A program made the translations under genes and the position numbers. The notes under the pieces were generated by a model. It saw nothing but the letters and a program-made list of their open reading frames with translations, was not told where the DNA came from and made no database searches. A DNA stretch of 41,192 nucleotides from an uncultured Prevotellaceae bacterium (lineage in GTDB: Bacteria > Bacteroidota > Bacteroidia > Bacteroidales > Bacteroidaceae): the NCBI GenBank assembly GCA_946617675.1, contig CAMOKH010000101.1, positions 1 to 41,192 on the forward strand. The letters are read 5' to 3'. Below, in pieces: positions 1 to 7,205 of the stretch; position 1 is the first letter of the stretch; the number at the start of each line of letters is the position of its first letter.

Positions 1-3
1 TTG

Positions 4-88
4 CGGAGAGAGAGGGATTCGAACCCCCGGTGCCTCTCAGCACGACGGTTTTCAAGACCGTTGTAATCGACCACTCTACCATCTCTCC
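4..88 (-). tRNA. tRNA-Ser (anticodon TGA)
   Basis: The minus strand folds as a class II tRNA. The acceptor stem is GGAGAGA with TCTCTCC and discriminator G, the anticodon loop is CTTGAAA (anticodon TGA, reading UCA and related serine codons), there is a long variable arm, and the T loop is TTCGAAT. CCA is not encoded: the bases after the discriminator read CAA. It is transcribed away from mutS2 from a canonical promoter at 115-146. Confidence 0.96.
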
Positions 89-114
89 TTAGGTGTGGTG
101 CTGTTAAGCGGGTG

Positions 115-146
115 CAAAAGTACGATATTTTTTCTAATTATGCAAA
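115..146 (-). promoter_or_regulatory. Bacteroidetes-type promoter of tRNA-Ser
   Basis: On the minus strand TTTG (143-146) is separated by exactly 20 nt from TACTTTTG (115-122), which matches the Bacteroidetes primary-sigma consensus TTTG / 19-21 nt / TAnnTTTG. It lies about 27 nt upstream of the mature tRNA 5' end. Confidence 0.85.
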
Positions 147-160
147 TTTTTGGGTTACTT

Positions 161-192
161 TTTGTTTATCATGTGCATTTTTCGTACCTTTG
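161..192 (+). promoter_or_regulatory. Promoter of mutS2
   Basis: TTTG (161-164), a 20-nt spacer and TACCTTTG (185-192) match the Bacteroidetes consensus. The -7 box ends only 4 nt before the mutS2 ATG at 197, so transcription from here should begin at or within the start codon. It is back to back with the tRNA-Ser promoter. Confidence 0.8.
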
Positions 193-196
193 CACC

Positions 197-2788
197 ATGA
201 TTTACCCGAATAATTTTGAACGCAAGATAGGTTTTGACGAAATTCGCACCCTGCTGAAGGAGCGCTGCCTGTGTACGCTGGGCAAGGAGAAAGTCGACGA
301 CATGGGCTTCGCAACCGACTACGCGCTGGTGAGCGAGCAGCTGCAGCAGGTGAGGGAGTTCAGAAGGCTGAGACAGGAGGCCGACGACTTCCCGATGCAG
401 TATTTCTTCGACGTCCGTTCAGCCGTGGCGCGCATACGCCTGGAGAACACCCACCTTGAGGCTGAGGAGGTGTGGGACATGCGCCGCTCGCTGGAGACGA
501 TCAGCAACATCGTCAGCTACCTGAGGCGCGGCGTCGGTAGCGACGACGAGGATTCGCGTCCTGACTACCCTGCCCTATTCCGCCTGACGGAAGGGGTGGT
601 GACGTTTCCGGCCATGATCAGGCGTATTGACTCGATACTCGACAAGTACGGCAGCATCAAGGACTCGGCGTCGATGACGCTGGCCAGCATCCGTCATGAG
701 CTGTCGAAGATGGAGGGCAGCATCTCGCGTACATTATATACTATACTGCACAGTGCCCAGAAGGACGGACTTGTAGACAAGGACGCGGCACCGACGCTGC
801 GCGACGGGCGGCTCGTGATTCCCGTGGCGCCGAACCTGAAGAAGCGGATCGGCGGTATCGTACACGACGAGTCGGCGACGGGAAAGACGGTGTTCATTGA
901 ACCTACAGAGGTGGTGGAGGCCAACAACAAGGTCAGGCAGCTGGAGGCCGAGGAGCGTCGCGAGATTATCAGGATACTGACGGTCTTCAGCGACGAGGTG
1001 AGGCCCCACGTGCCCGAGATTCTTGAATCCTACCAGTTTCTTGCCCAGATAGACTTCATCTACGCCAAGGCGGAGCTTGCCGAACTGACGCACGCCTGCG
1101 AGCCGACGCTGAGAGAGGAGCCCTACATAGACTGGATACGGGCCATTCACCCGCTGCTCGACCTCTCGCTGAGCAAGCAGGGCAAGAAAGTCGTGCCGCT
1201 CGACATCACGCTGCGCGGCGACAACGGTGCCGACGAGCACGGCCGCGACAAGAACGTGGGGCGGCTGCTCATCATCTCGGGACCTAACGCGGGCGGCAAG
1301 TCGGTATGCCTGAAGACGGTGGGCCTGCTGCAGTACATGCTGCAGTGCGGCTTGTCGATTCCCCTGTCGGAGCGTTCTACGTGCGGCATCTTCGACGACA
1401 TCATGATAGACATCGGCGACGAGCAGAGCATCGAGAACGACCTGTCGACCTACAGCTCGCACCTGATGAACATGAAGCAGATGATGCGCCAGTCGAACGA
1501 GAAGACGCTGCTGCTCATCGACGAGTTTGGCGGCGGCACGGAACCCACTATAGGTGGGGCAATTGCAGAGGCCGTGTTAAAGCAATTCTGGAAGAAGCGA
1601 GCGTTCGGCGTAATCACGACACACTACCAGAACCTGAAGCATTTTGCCGAGGGTCACGAGGGCGTGGTCAACGGTGCCATGCTCTACGACCGCCATGAGA
1701 TGCAGGCACTGTTCCAGCTGTCAATCGGTCAGCCGGGCTCATCCTTTGCTATAGAGATTGCGCGTAAAACTGGTATACCTGAGGAGGTTATAAACGACGC
1801 ATCTGAGATTGTAGGCATGGATTACATCCAAAGCGACAAGTACCTGCAGGACATCGTACGCGACAAACGTTACTGGGAGGGCAAGCGACAGACGATTCAC
1901 CAGCACGAGAAATCGCTCGAAGGCCGCATTGCCCGCTACGAGAGCAGCATCGAGGAGATAGAGCGCGAGCGCAAGGAGATTCTGAGGCGCGCCAAGGAGC
2001 AGGCCGAGGAGCTGCTGAGCGAGAGCAACAAGAAGATAGAGAACGCCATACGCGAGATACGCGAGAGCCAGGCCGAGAAGGAGGCCGCGCGCCGCATACG
2101 CGAGGAGCTGAACACGTTTAAGGCGGAGCTATCAGACATTGACACGAGGGCTAACGACGAAGCCATCGACCGCAAGATCAAGCAGATACAAGAGCGCAAG
2201 GAACGGCGCGAGAAACGCCGCCAGGAGAAGGCCCTCAAGGCGGCCACTAAGCCGGCAAGCGTGGCCAAGCAACCGACAGCGGCGAGCAAGGAACTGGCCG
2301 TGAACGACTACGTGCGCATAAAAGGCCTTACAAGCGTGGGCACCATCGAAAGCATTGACGGCAAGATGGCCACCGTCATCTTCGGCGGCATGAAGACCAA
2401 GATGAGAACCGAGCGACTGGAGCCGGCCGAGGCGCCCCAACAGCAAGAAAAGAGCCGTGCCGAGGAGCGCAACTCCCACCTGGCCGGTGCTTACGCCAAC
2501 GTGTCGAGCGACACCCGCAACGTCATTGACAACCGCAGGCTGAACTTCCACCAGGACCTTGACGTCAGGGGCATGAGGGGCGACGAGGCCATCAATGCCG
2601 TCACCTACTTCATTGACGACGCGATACTCGTCGGCATGCCGCGCGTACGCATACTTCACGGCACGGGGACAGGCGTCCTGCGCCAACTGATACGCCAATA
2701 TCTGGCCACGATTCCCAACGTCAGCAGCTACCGCGACGAGCACGTCCAGTTCGGCGGAGCAGGCATCACGGTGGTGGATATTGATTAA
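197..2788 (+). CDS. mutS2: Endonuclease MutS2 (ATPase with Smr domain)
   Basis: 863 aa. MutS2 proteins are ABC-type ATPases of the MutS family that act on branched or recombining DNA and, in some bacteria, on collided ribosomes. They lack the mismatch-recognition domain of MutS1. Visible: Walker A SGPNAGGKS and Walker B LLLIDEFGGGTEP in the central ATPase, then a long charged coiled coil rich in Glu/Arg/Lys, a KOW-like linker, and a C-terminal Smr nuclease domain with LDVRGMRGDEA and HGTGTGVLR. The frame is open back to 95, but the conserved family N-terminus (MIYPNNFERKIGFDEIR) begins at 197, immediately after the -7 box. The longer reading adds a non-conserved Phe-rich segment translated from the promoter itself. 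The gene appears monocistronic; the next gene has its own promoter. Confidence 0.95.
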   Translation: MIYPNNFERKIGFDEIRTLLKERCLCTLGKEKVDDMGFATDYALVSEQLQQVREFRRLRQEADDFPMQYFFDVRSAVARIRLENTHLEAEEVWDMRRSLETISNIVSYLRRGVGSDDEDSRPDYPALFRLTEGVVTFPAMIRRIDSILDKYGSIKDSASMTLASIRHELSKMEGSISRTLYTILHSAQKDGLVDKDAAPTLRDGRLVIPVAPNLKKRIGGIVHDESATGKTVFIEPTEVVEANNKVRQLEAEERREIIRILTVFSDEVRPHVPEILESYQFLAQIDFIYAKAELAELTHACEPTLREEPYIDWIRAIHPLLDLSLSKQGKKVVPLDITLRGDNGADEHGRDKNVGRLLIISGPNAGGKSVCLKTVGLLQYMLQCGLSIPLSERSTCGIFDDIMIDIGDEQSIENDLSTYSSHLMNMKQMMRQSNEKTLLLIDEFGGGTEPTIGGAIAEAVLKQFWKKRAFGVITTHYQNLKHFAEGHEGVVNGAMLYDRHEMQALFQLSIGQPGSSFAIEIARKTGIPEEVINDASEIVGMDYIQSDKYLQDIVRDKRYWEGKRQTIHQHEKSLEGRIARYESSIEEIERERKEILRRAKEQAEELLSESNKKIENAIREIRESQAEKEAARRIREELNTFKAELSDIDTRANDEAIDRKIKQIQERKERREKRRQEKALKAATKPASVAKQPTAASKELAVNDYVRIKGLTSVGTIESIDGKMATVIFGGMKTKMRTERLEPAEAPQQQEKSRAEERNSHLAGAYANVSSDTRNVIDNRRLNFHQDLDVRGMRGDEAINAVTYFIDDAILVGMPRVRILHGTGTGVLRQLIRQYLATIPNVSSYRDEHVQFGGAGITVVDID

Positions 2789-2826
2789 GTGTGCGCACAC
2801 AGCAAATCTTAAAAAAACTAAAGAAA

Positions 2827-2858
2827 TTTGGATAAGTAGCTGAAACTTCGTAACTTTG
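2827..2858 (+). promoter_or_regulatory. Promoter of the lytic transglycosylase gene
   Basis: TTTG (2827-2830), 20 nt, TAACTTTG (2851-2858). The predicted leader is about 60 nt before the ATG at 2923. Confidence 0.8.
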
Positions 2859-2922
2859 CACCGAAATTCTAAAGGATAACGCAGTTTCTCGTGACGAGAA
2901 GGCTGCAGTAAAGTATAGAGTT

Positions 2923-3327
2923 ATGAAGAAAACATTTATGATTTTATGTATGAGCCTGGCTGCTGTCTTGCTGAATGCAAAAGCGCCAAGTTTCAACTGG
3001 GATCCAGTGATGGATGCGATTATTCAAGTAGAAAGCGGTGGGAACCCGAACGCCGTGAGTGGGAACTCGGTAGGCGTGATGCAGATTACTCCGATACTCG
3101 TTGAGGACTGCAATCAGATTCTCGAAAAAAAGAAGAGTAAGAAGCGCTACTCCTTGGCTGACCGTTACAGCGCCAAGAAATCGAAAGAGATGTTCCTGCT
3201 TATTCAGTCGTATTATAACCCGATGAACAATGTAGAGAAAGGTATTCGCCTGTGGAACGGCGGTGTGAACTACAGCGTCCGTGCAACGAACAGGTACTTT
3301 CGGAAGGTTATGAACAAAATGAAGTAA
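2923..3327 (+). CDS. Small secreted SLT-type lytic transglycosylase
   Basis: 134 aa. An N-terminal signal peptide (KK followed by a hydrophobic stretch to about residue 20) exports it. The mature part matches the core of the SLT/goose-lysozyme fold: IIQVESGGNPNAVSG carries the likely catalytic Glu, SVGVMQITP is the usual second motif, and the ending RLWNGGVNYSVRATNRYFRKV resembles the family's YN-G...A..Y-V motif. Such enzymes cleave the MurNAc-GlcNAc bond non-hydrolytically, leaving 1,6-anhydro ends. At about 115 mature residues it is a minimal catalytic domain with no cell-wall-binding module. Flanked by mutS2 and initiator tRNA; it has its own promoter and appears to be a single-gene unit. 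The overall fold assignment is firm, the activity is inferred. Confidence 0.8.
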   Translation: MKKTFMILCMSLAAVLLNAKAPSFNWDPVMDAIIQVESGGNPNAVSGNSVGVMQITPILVEDCNQILEKKKSKKRYSLADRYSAKKSKEMFLLIQSYYNPMNNVEKGIRLWNGGVNYSVRATNRYFRKVMNKMK

Positions 3328-3430
3328 GAATTCTATTTGCAAGTCTTATATCAGTCGGAGAGTCATCAGGCTTGCCGGCTGATTTTCGTTTATGCCGCAG
3401 CGCCAACCCGAGCCAGAGCCGTAGGGGCAC

Positions 3431-3462
3431 AAAAAAAGAACGCCTCTCATGAAAAGCGTTCT
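3431..3462 (-). terminator. Intrinsic terminator after tRNA-fMet
   Basis: On the minus strand a 7-bp stem (AGAACGC with GCGTTCT, arms at 3456-3462 and 3437-3443) is followed by a run of T (3431-3437). It lies just past the tRNA 3' end. The stem could also slow transcription arriving from the lytic transglycosylase gene on the other strand. Confidence 0.75.
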
Positions 3463-3469
3463 CTCTTAG

Positions 3470-3542
3470 TTGCGGAGGCAGGATTCGAACATGCGACCTC
3501 CAGGTTATGAGCCTGGCGAGCTACCAACTGCTCCACTCCGCG
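3470..3542 (-). tRNA. Initiator tRNA-fMet (anticodon CAT)
   Basis: 73 nt on the minus strand with anticodon loop CTCATAA. Initiator identity is supported by the unpaired C1-A72 end of the acceptor stem (CGCGGAG with CTCCGCA) and by A11-U24 in the D stem, both hallmarks of bacterial initiators. The anticodon stem is CCAGG/CCTGG, so the usual three G-C pairs are AGG/CCU here. The T stem GCATG/CCTGC has one U-C mismatch at 52-62. CCA is not encoded. Confidence 0.95.
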
Positions 3543-3579
3543 ATGTTATACAAAAGTTATCACCTCTTGTTTGCGGGTG

Positions 3580-3611
3580 CAAAATTACTACTTTTTTTCC
3601 ATCTACGCAAA
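3580..3611 (-). promoter_or_regulatory. Promoter of tRNA-fMet
   Basis: Minus strand TTTG (3608-3611), 20 nt, TAATTTTG (3580-3587). The spacing is exact for the Bacteroidetes consensus, and the tRNA 5' end lies 37 nt downstream. Confidence 0.82.
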
Positions 3612-3688
3612 TTTTAGCTTATTTTTTTTGCATAAAAGCCGAAAAGACAAGAAAAAAGGCGGTGGCATGTCAATTATTTGGTAAAATC

Positions 3689-3720
3689 CTTGGCTAATTC
3701 AAATAAAAAGGATAATTTTG
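3689..3720 (+). promoter_or_regulatory. Promoter of the tetR-fabG unit
   Basis: CTTG (3689-3692, three of four bases of the -33 box), 20 nt, then TAATTTTG (3713-3720). The -7 box runs into the palindrome at 3718-3742. Confidence 0.7.
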
Positions 3721-3742
3721 CACACGATATATTAATGTGCAA
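3718..3742 (+). promoter_or_regulatory. Candidate TetR operator palindrome
   Basis: TTGCACA (3718-3724) and TGTGCAA (3736-3742) form a perfect 7-bp inverted repeat with an 11-nt AT-rich spacer. It covers the end of the -7 box and the expected transcription start just upstream of the TetR-family gene. Size and position suit autorepression by that protein (inference). Confidence 0.55.
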
Positions 3743-3746
3743 TATT

Positions 3747-4340
3747 ATGTCAATATCAAAGACTAGGCAACTATTGGTTGACACGGCGCGACAGCTCTTT
3801 GCCAAGAACGGTTTAGAGAACACCACGATGAACGACATTGCAACAACGTCGGGCAAAGGACGGCGCACGCTTTATACCTATTTTAAATCGAAGGACGACA
3901 TCTACTATGCCGTCATCGAGTGTGAGCTTGAACGACTGAGCGACAAGCTGGACGAGGTAGCTGCTAAGAAGATACGCCCTCAGGACAAGGTGATCGAGCT
4001 GATATACACCCACCTGAGCATGATTCGCGAGACGGTGGTGCGCAACGGCAACCTGCGCGCCGAGTTCTTTCGTAACATCTGGATGGTCGAGAAGGTGCGC
4101 AAGAACTTCGATGACGCCGAGATCGAACTGTTCCGCAAGGTGTATGCCGAGGGCAAGGCCGACGGCGAGTTCGACATTGACAACGTCGACCTTGTGGCCG
4201 ACATCACGCACTATTGTATAAAGGGCCTTGAGGTGCCCTACATCTACGGCCGCATTGCCCACGGCATGACCGAGGAGGCCACTAAGCCCCAGGTTGCCAA
4301 GGTGGTGTACGGCGCATTAGGCAAGCTGAACAAACGTTAG
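3747..4340 (+). CDS. TetR/AcrR-family transcriptional regulator
   Basis: 197 aa. The N-terminal helix-turn-helix domain fits the TetR pattern: ARQLFAKNGLENTTMNDIA (about residues 14-32) followed by SGKGRRTLYTYFKSKDDIYYAVIE (about 35-58). The remainder is the helical ligand/dimer domain with no recognisable ligand signature. I chose the ATG at 3747 because MSISKTRQLLVDTARQLF matches the usual start of this regulator group; an in-frame ATG at 3735 would add four residues (MCNI). fabG follows 26 nt later on the same strand, so the pair is probably co-transcribed and the regulator may sense a lipid-related signal (inference). A palindrome over the promoter suggests autorepression. Confidence 0.88.
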   Translation: MSISKTRQLLVDTARQLFAKNGLENTTMNDIATTSGKGRRTLYTYFKSKDDIYYAVIECELERLSDKLDEVAAKKIRPQDKVIELIYTHLSMIRETVVRNGNLRAEFFRNIWMVEKVRKNFDDAEIELFRKVYAEGKADGEFDIDNVDLVADITHYCIKGLEVPYIYGRIAHGMTEEATKPQVAKVVYGALGKLNKR

Positions 4341-4366
4341 ACATTATAAATTATTAGACAAACAGA

Positions 4367-5104
4367 ATGGGATTATTAGAAGGAAAGACAGCACTCATCA
4401 CAGGTGCTGCACGCGGTATCGGAAAAGCTATCGCGCTGAGATTTGCCGAGGAAGGAGCTAACATAGCATTCACCGACCTCGAAGTGAACGAAGAGACAGA
4501 AAAGGAAATCGCCGCCAAGGGCGTGAAGGCCAAGAGCTACGCCTCGAACGCAGCCGACTTCGCACAGACGGACGAGGTCGTGAAGGCCGTAAAAGAGGAG
4601 TTTGGCAGTATTGACATACTGGTCAACAACGCCGGCATCACCAAGGATGGCCTGATGCTGCGCATGACGGAACAGCAGTGGGATGCGGTGATCGCCGTCA
4701 ACCTGAAGTCGGCCTTCAACTTCATCCACGCCTGCGTGCCCGTCATGATGCGCCAGCGCGGCGGAAGCATCATCAACATGGCCTCGGTCGTCGGTGTTCA
4801 CGGCAATGCCGGCCAAGCCAACTACGCCGCCTCGAAGGCCGGCCTCATAGCGCTGGCAAAGAGTATCGGTCAGGAGATGGGCCCGAAGGGCATCCGTGCC
4901 AACGCTATCGCTCCCGGCTTCATTGACACGGCCATGACGCAAGCACTACCCGACGACATCCGCAAGGAGTGGATAGGCAAGATACCCCTCCGCCGCGGCG
5001 GTACGGTAGACGACATCGCCTCGTGCGCCGTATTCCTTGCCAGCGACATGTCGAGCTACATCAGCGGCCAGGTCATCCAGGTCGATGGTGGCATGAACAT
5101 GTAA
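4367..5104 (+). CDS. fabG: 3-oxoacyl-[ACP] reductase FabG
   Basis: 245 aa short-chain dehydrogenase/reductase. It reduces 3-oxoacyl-ACP to 3-hydroxyacyl-ACP with NADPH in the type II fatty acid elongation cycle in the cytoplasm. Visible: cofactor motif TGAARGIG (12-19), NNAG (87-90), catalytic Ser140, Tyr153 and Lys157 in the S-x12-Y-x3-K arrangement, PG motif IAPGFIDTAM, and the usual C-terminal VDGGMNM. Length is standard for FabG. No fab genes other than the regulator are adjacent; converging deoxynucleoside kinases follow. Because many SDRs share these motifs, another 3-oxoacyl or ketone substrate is possible, but the sequence is very FabG-like throughout. Confidence 0.93.
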   Translation: MGLLEGKTALITGAARGIGKAIALRFAEEGANIAFTDLEVNEETEKEIAAKGVKAKSYASNAADFAQTDEVVKAVKEEFGSIDILVNNAGITKDGLMLRMTEQQWDAVIAVNLKSAFNFIHACVPVMMRQRGGSIINMASVVGVHGNAGQANYAASKAGLIALAKSIGQEMGPKGIRANAIAPGFIDTAMTQALPDDIRKEWIGKIPLRRGGTVDDIASCAVFLASDMSSYISGQVIQVDGGMNM

Positions 5105-5130
5105 CTGCGCACCCACGCTTCTACAGACGC

Positions 5131-5751
5131 CTACTCCATCGGGAACAAGCCGTAGAGCTTGGCGTCAATCATATCGGTGACCTGCTGGAAGTGCTCCGGC
5201 TGGTCGCCGAATTTGCATTTGTCGCCATCGATGATGATGAGCTGCCCCTTGTAGCCGGCAATCCACTCCTCGTAGCGCCGCTCAAGGCCCTGCAGGTAGT
5301 CGAGCCTCATGGTTTGCTCGTACTCGCGGCCGCGCTTCTGAATCTGTGCCACCAGCGTCGGTATGCTCGAGCGGATGTAGATCATCAGGTCGGGCAGCTT
5401 GACGAGCGACATCATCAGCTGGAAGAGGTCGGTATAGGTCTCGAAGTCGCGGTCGCTCATCATGCCCTGTCCGTGCAGGTTGGGGGCAAAGATGCAGGCG
5501 TCCTCGAAGATGGTGCGGTCCTGGATGATGGTGTCGGCCGACTTAGATATCTCGACGACCTCCCTGAAGCGCTTACTGAGGAAGTAGACCTGCAGGTTGA
5601 ACGACCACCGCTTCATGTCGGCGTAGAAGTCCGACAGGTAGGGATTGTTGTCAACGGGTTCGAATCGTGGCGTCCATCCGTATCGGTGGGCGAGCATGCG
5701 GGTCAGCGTGGTCTTCCCGCTTCCGATGTTTCCTGCTACTGCTATGTGCAT
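5131..5751 (-). CDS. Deoxynucleoside kinase (dAK/dGK family), copy 1
   Basis: 206 aa. Phosphorylates deoxyribonucleosides to monophosphates with ATP or another NTP in nucleoside salvage; family PF01712. Visible: P-loop GNIGSGKT (7-14), FEPVDNNPYL with the substrate-contact Glu31, DR motif QDRTIFE (about 77-83), and an arginine-rich lid region KRGREYEQ (about 139-146). The frame is open to 5790, but homology with its neighbour starts at MHIAVAGNIG (5751), 19 nt after the stop of copy 2. The two copies are the same length, in tandem and clearly paralogous but well diverged, so they may have different base preference or form a heterodimer, as the dAK/dGK pairs of lactobacilli do. The exact substrate cannot be read from the sequence. 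Confidence 0.9.
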   Translation of the reverse strand: MHIAVAGNIGSGKTTLTRMLAHRYGWTPRFEPVDNNPYLSDFYADMKRWSFNLQVYFLSKRFREVVEISKSADTIIQDRTIFEDACIFAPNLHGQGMMSDRDFETYTDLFQLMMSLVKLPDLMIYIRSSIPTLVAQIQKRGREYEQTMRLDYLQGLERRYEEWIAGYKGQLIIIDGDKCKFGDQPEHFQQVTDMIDAKLYGLFPME

Positions 5752-5770
5752 TGTTGTGTGGTTTAATGAG

Positions 5771-6391
5771 TTACGTTGGGAACAGGCCAAAGAGCGTGGC
5801 GTCTATGCGGTCGGTAATCCGGGCAAAGTCGCGCGGAACGTGCTCAAAGTCAAGACCGTCCTTCTCGATGGTCATGACGCGGCCCTGATAGTGGTTCTTG
5901 ATGAAGTCGTCGTAGCGGTGGTTGAGGTTCTCGAGATAGTCGAGCTGTATCGTCTGCTCGAAGTCCCGTCCCCGCCGCTGGATGTTGCTCACGAGGTGAG
6001 GCACCGAGGCGCGCAGGTAGATCATGAGGTCAGGCAGCCTGACGGTGAGCAGCATCTGCTCGAAGAGGTCGATGCACGTGTCGTAGTCGCGCTGGCTGAG
6101 CCGGCCGGCGTCATAGTTGTTGCGCATGAAGACGTAAACGCCCTCAAAGATGGTGCGGTCCTGTATCACGGTCGTCGCCGAGTGCTGAATACTGATGAGG
6201 TCGCGCAGTCGCTCCTTGAGGAAATAGACCTCCAGGTTGAAGGCCCAACGGCTGATGTCGCCGTAATAGTCCTCAAGGTACGGGTTGTGGTCGACCGCCT
6301 CGAACCTTGGTTCCCAGCGGTAGTGCCTTGCCAGCATTCGCGTGAGTGTCGACTTTCCGCTTCCGATGTTTCCTGCTATTGCAATATACAT
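5771..6391 (-). CDS. Deoxynucleoside kinase (dAK/dGK family), copy 2
   Basis: 206 aa, upstream partner of the kinase at 5131-5751. Same architecture: P-loop GNIGSGKS (7-14), RFEAVDHNPYLEDYYGD, DR motif QDRTIFEG, and lid RRGRDFEQ. It differs from the other copy in the segment after the DR motif (VYVFMRNNYDAGRLSQRDYDTC), the region that helps form the nucleoside pocket in this family. Start at 6391 gives MYIAIAGNIG, aligned with the other copy. A minus-strand TACCTTTG at 6438-6445 supplies the likely promoter for both. Confidence 0.9.
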   Translation of the reverse strand: MYIAIAGNIGSGKSTLTRMLARHYRWEPRFEAVDHNPYLEDYYGDISRWAFNLEVYFLKERLRDLISIQHSATTVIQDRTIFEGVYVFMRNNYDAGRLSQRDYDTCIDLFEQMLLTVRLPDLMIYLRASVPHLVSNIQRRGRDFEQTIQLDYLENLNHRYDDFIKNHYQGRVMTIEKDGLDFEHVPRDFARITDRIDATLFGLFPT

Positions 6392-6437
6392 GGCGTTTCG
6401 GTGTATGATTTTGGGTCGGATAATGCTTCTCTGAGCA

Positions 6438-6445
6438 CAAAGGTA
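6438..6445 (-). promoter_or_regulatory. -7 box for the deoxynucleoside kinase pair
   Basis: TACCTTTG on the minus strand, about 47 nt before the start codon at 6391. I see no TTTG at the -33 position. Confidence 0.6.
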
Positions 6446-6474
6446 GTGTTTTTTTTCATTTTTCTGCCATTTTG

Positions 6475-6506
6475 TTTGGTTATTTTAATTATTTTCTCTA
6501 CTTTTG
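6475..6506 (+). promoter_or_regulatory. Promoter of the ECF sigma gene
   Basis: TTTG (6475-6478), 20 nt, TACTTTTG (6499-6506). A second TTTG at 6471-6474 directly precedes it. The leader to the ATG at 6594 is about 80 nt. This is a primary-sigma promoter, so simple autoregulation is not obvious. Confidence 0.8.
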
Positions 6507-6593
6507 CACCGCAAACAAATATTTAATAACTCAAAACTTTAAACTTTATTGCCTATCGAAACACGATTACTTCATAACAAATAAGAACCGAAT

Positions 6594-7193
6594 ATGAAGG
6601 AATTTGAGGGAATGACCAACGAGTCGTTGGCATTGCTTTACGTAGGAGGAAACAATAGAGCGTTCGACGAGTTATTGGAAAGAACTCAGTCAAAGCTTTT
6701 CGCGTACATTATGTTTGTAGTGCGCAATGAGGATGTTGCCAACGACATCTTCCAGGAGACCTATGTCAAGGTCATCACCCGCCTGCAGGAAGGCCGCTAT
6801 ACCGACTCGGGCAAGTTCACCTTCTGGCTGACGCGCATTGCCCACAACGCCATCATGGATTGGTACCGCGCGCAGAAGAGCGGCCACATCGTAGAGCTGG
6901 CCGACGACAACGACATGAGCAACCTCAGCGGCGAACAGGTTCAGGACTCGTTCCGCGAGAACGAGATGGTGAACGACCAGGTGATGGCTGATGTACGCCG
7001 GCTCATCGAGGCACTGCCCGCCGCCCAGCGCGAGGTGGTGTTCATGCGCTTCTACCAGCAGCTGTCGTTCAAGGAGATAGCCGACCTGACGGGCGTCAGC
7101 ATCAACACGGCCCTCGGGCGCATGCGCTACGCCCTGATGAACCTGCGCAAGATGGCGCGCGAGAACCAGATGGAGCTGGCCCTGGCTTACTGA
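6594..7193 (+). CDS. ECF-type RNA polymerase sigma factor
   Basis: 199 aa. Region 2 (about residues 10-90) contains AFDELLERTQSKLFAYI, NEDVANDIFQETYVKV and FTFWLTRIAHNAIMDWYRAQKS. Region 4 (about 135-190) contains LIEALPAAQREVVFMRFYQQLSFKEIADLTGVSINTA as two adjacent blocks, including the helix-turn-helix that reads the -35 element. A short acidic linker (ELADDNDMSN) joins them. It directs RNA polymerase to an unknown regulon. No anti-sigma or FecR-like gene is adjacent: the next gene converges on it after 12 nt, and the preceding genes diverge. Control must come from elsewhere or from transcription of the gene itself. Confidence 0.92.
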   Translation: MKEFEGMTNESLALLYVGGNNRAFDELLERTQSKLFAYIMFVVRNEDVANDIFQETYVKVITRLQEGRYTDSGKFTFWLTRIAHNAIMDWYRAQKSGHIVELADDNDMSNLSGEQVQDSFRENEMVNDQVMADVRRLIEALPAAQREVVFMRFYQQLSFKEIADLTGVSINTALGRMRYALMNLRKMARENQMELALAY

Positions 7194-7205
7194 CCACCGC
7201 CCCGA

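Noticed and set aside
95..196. Extended N-terminus of MutS2
   Set aside because: Would be translated from the promoter sequence; residues are not family-like.
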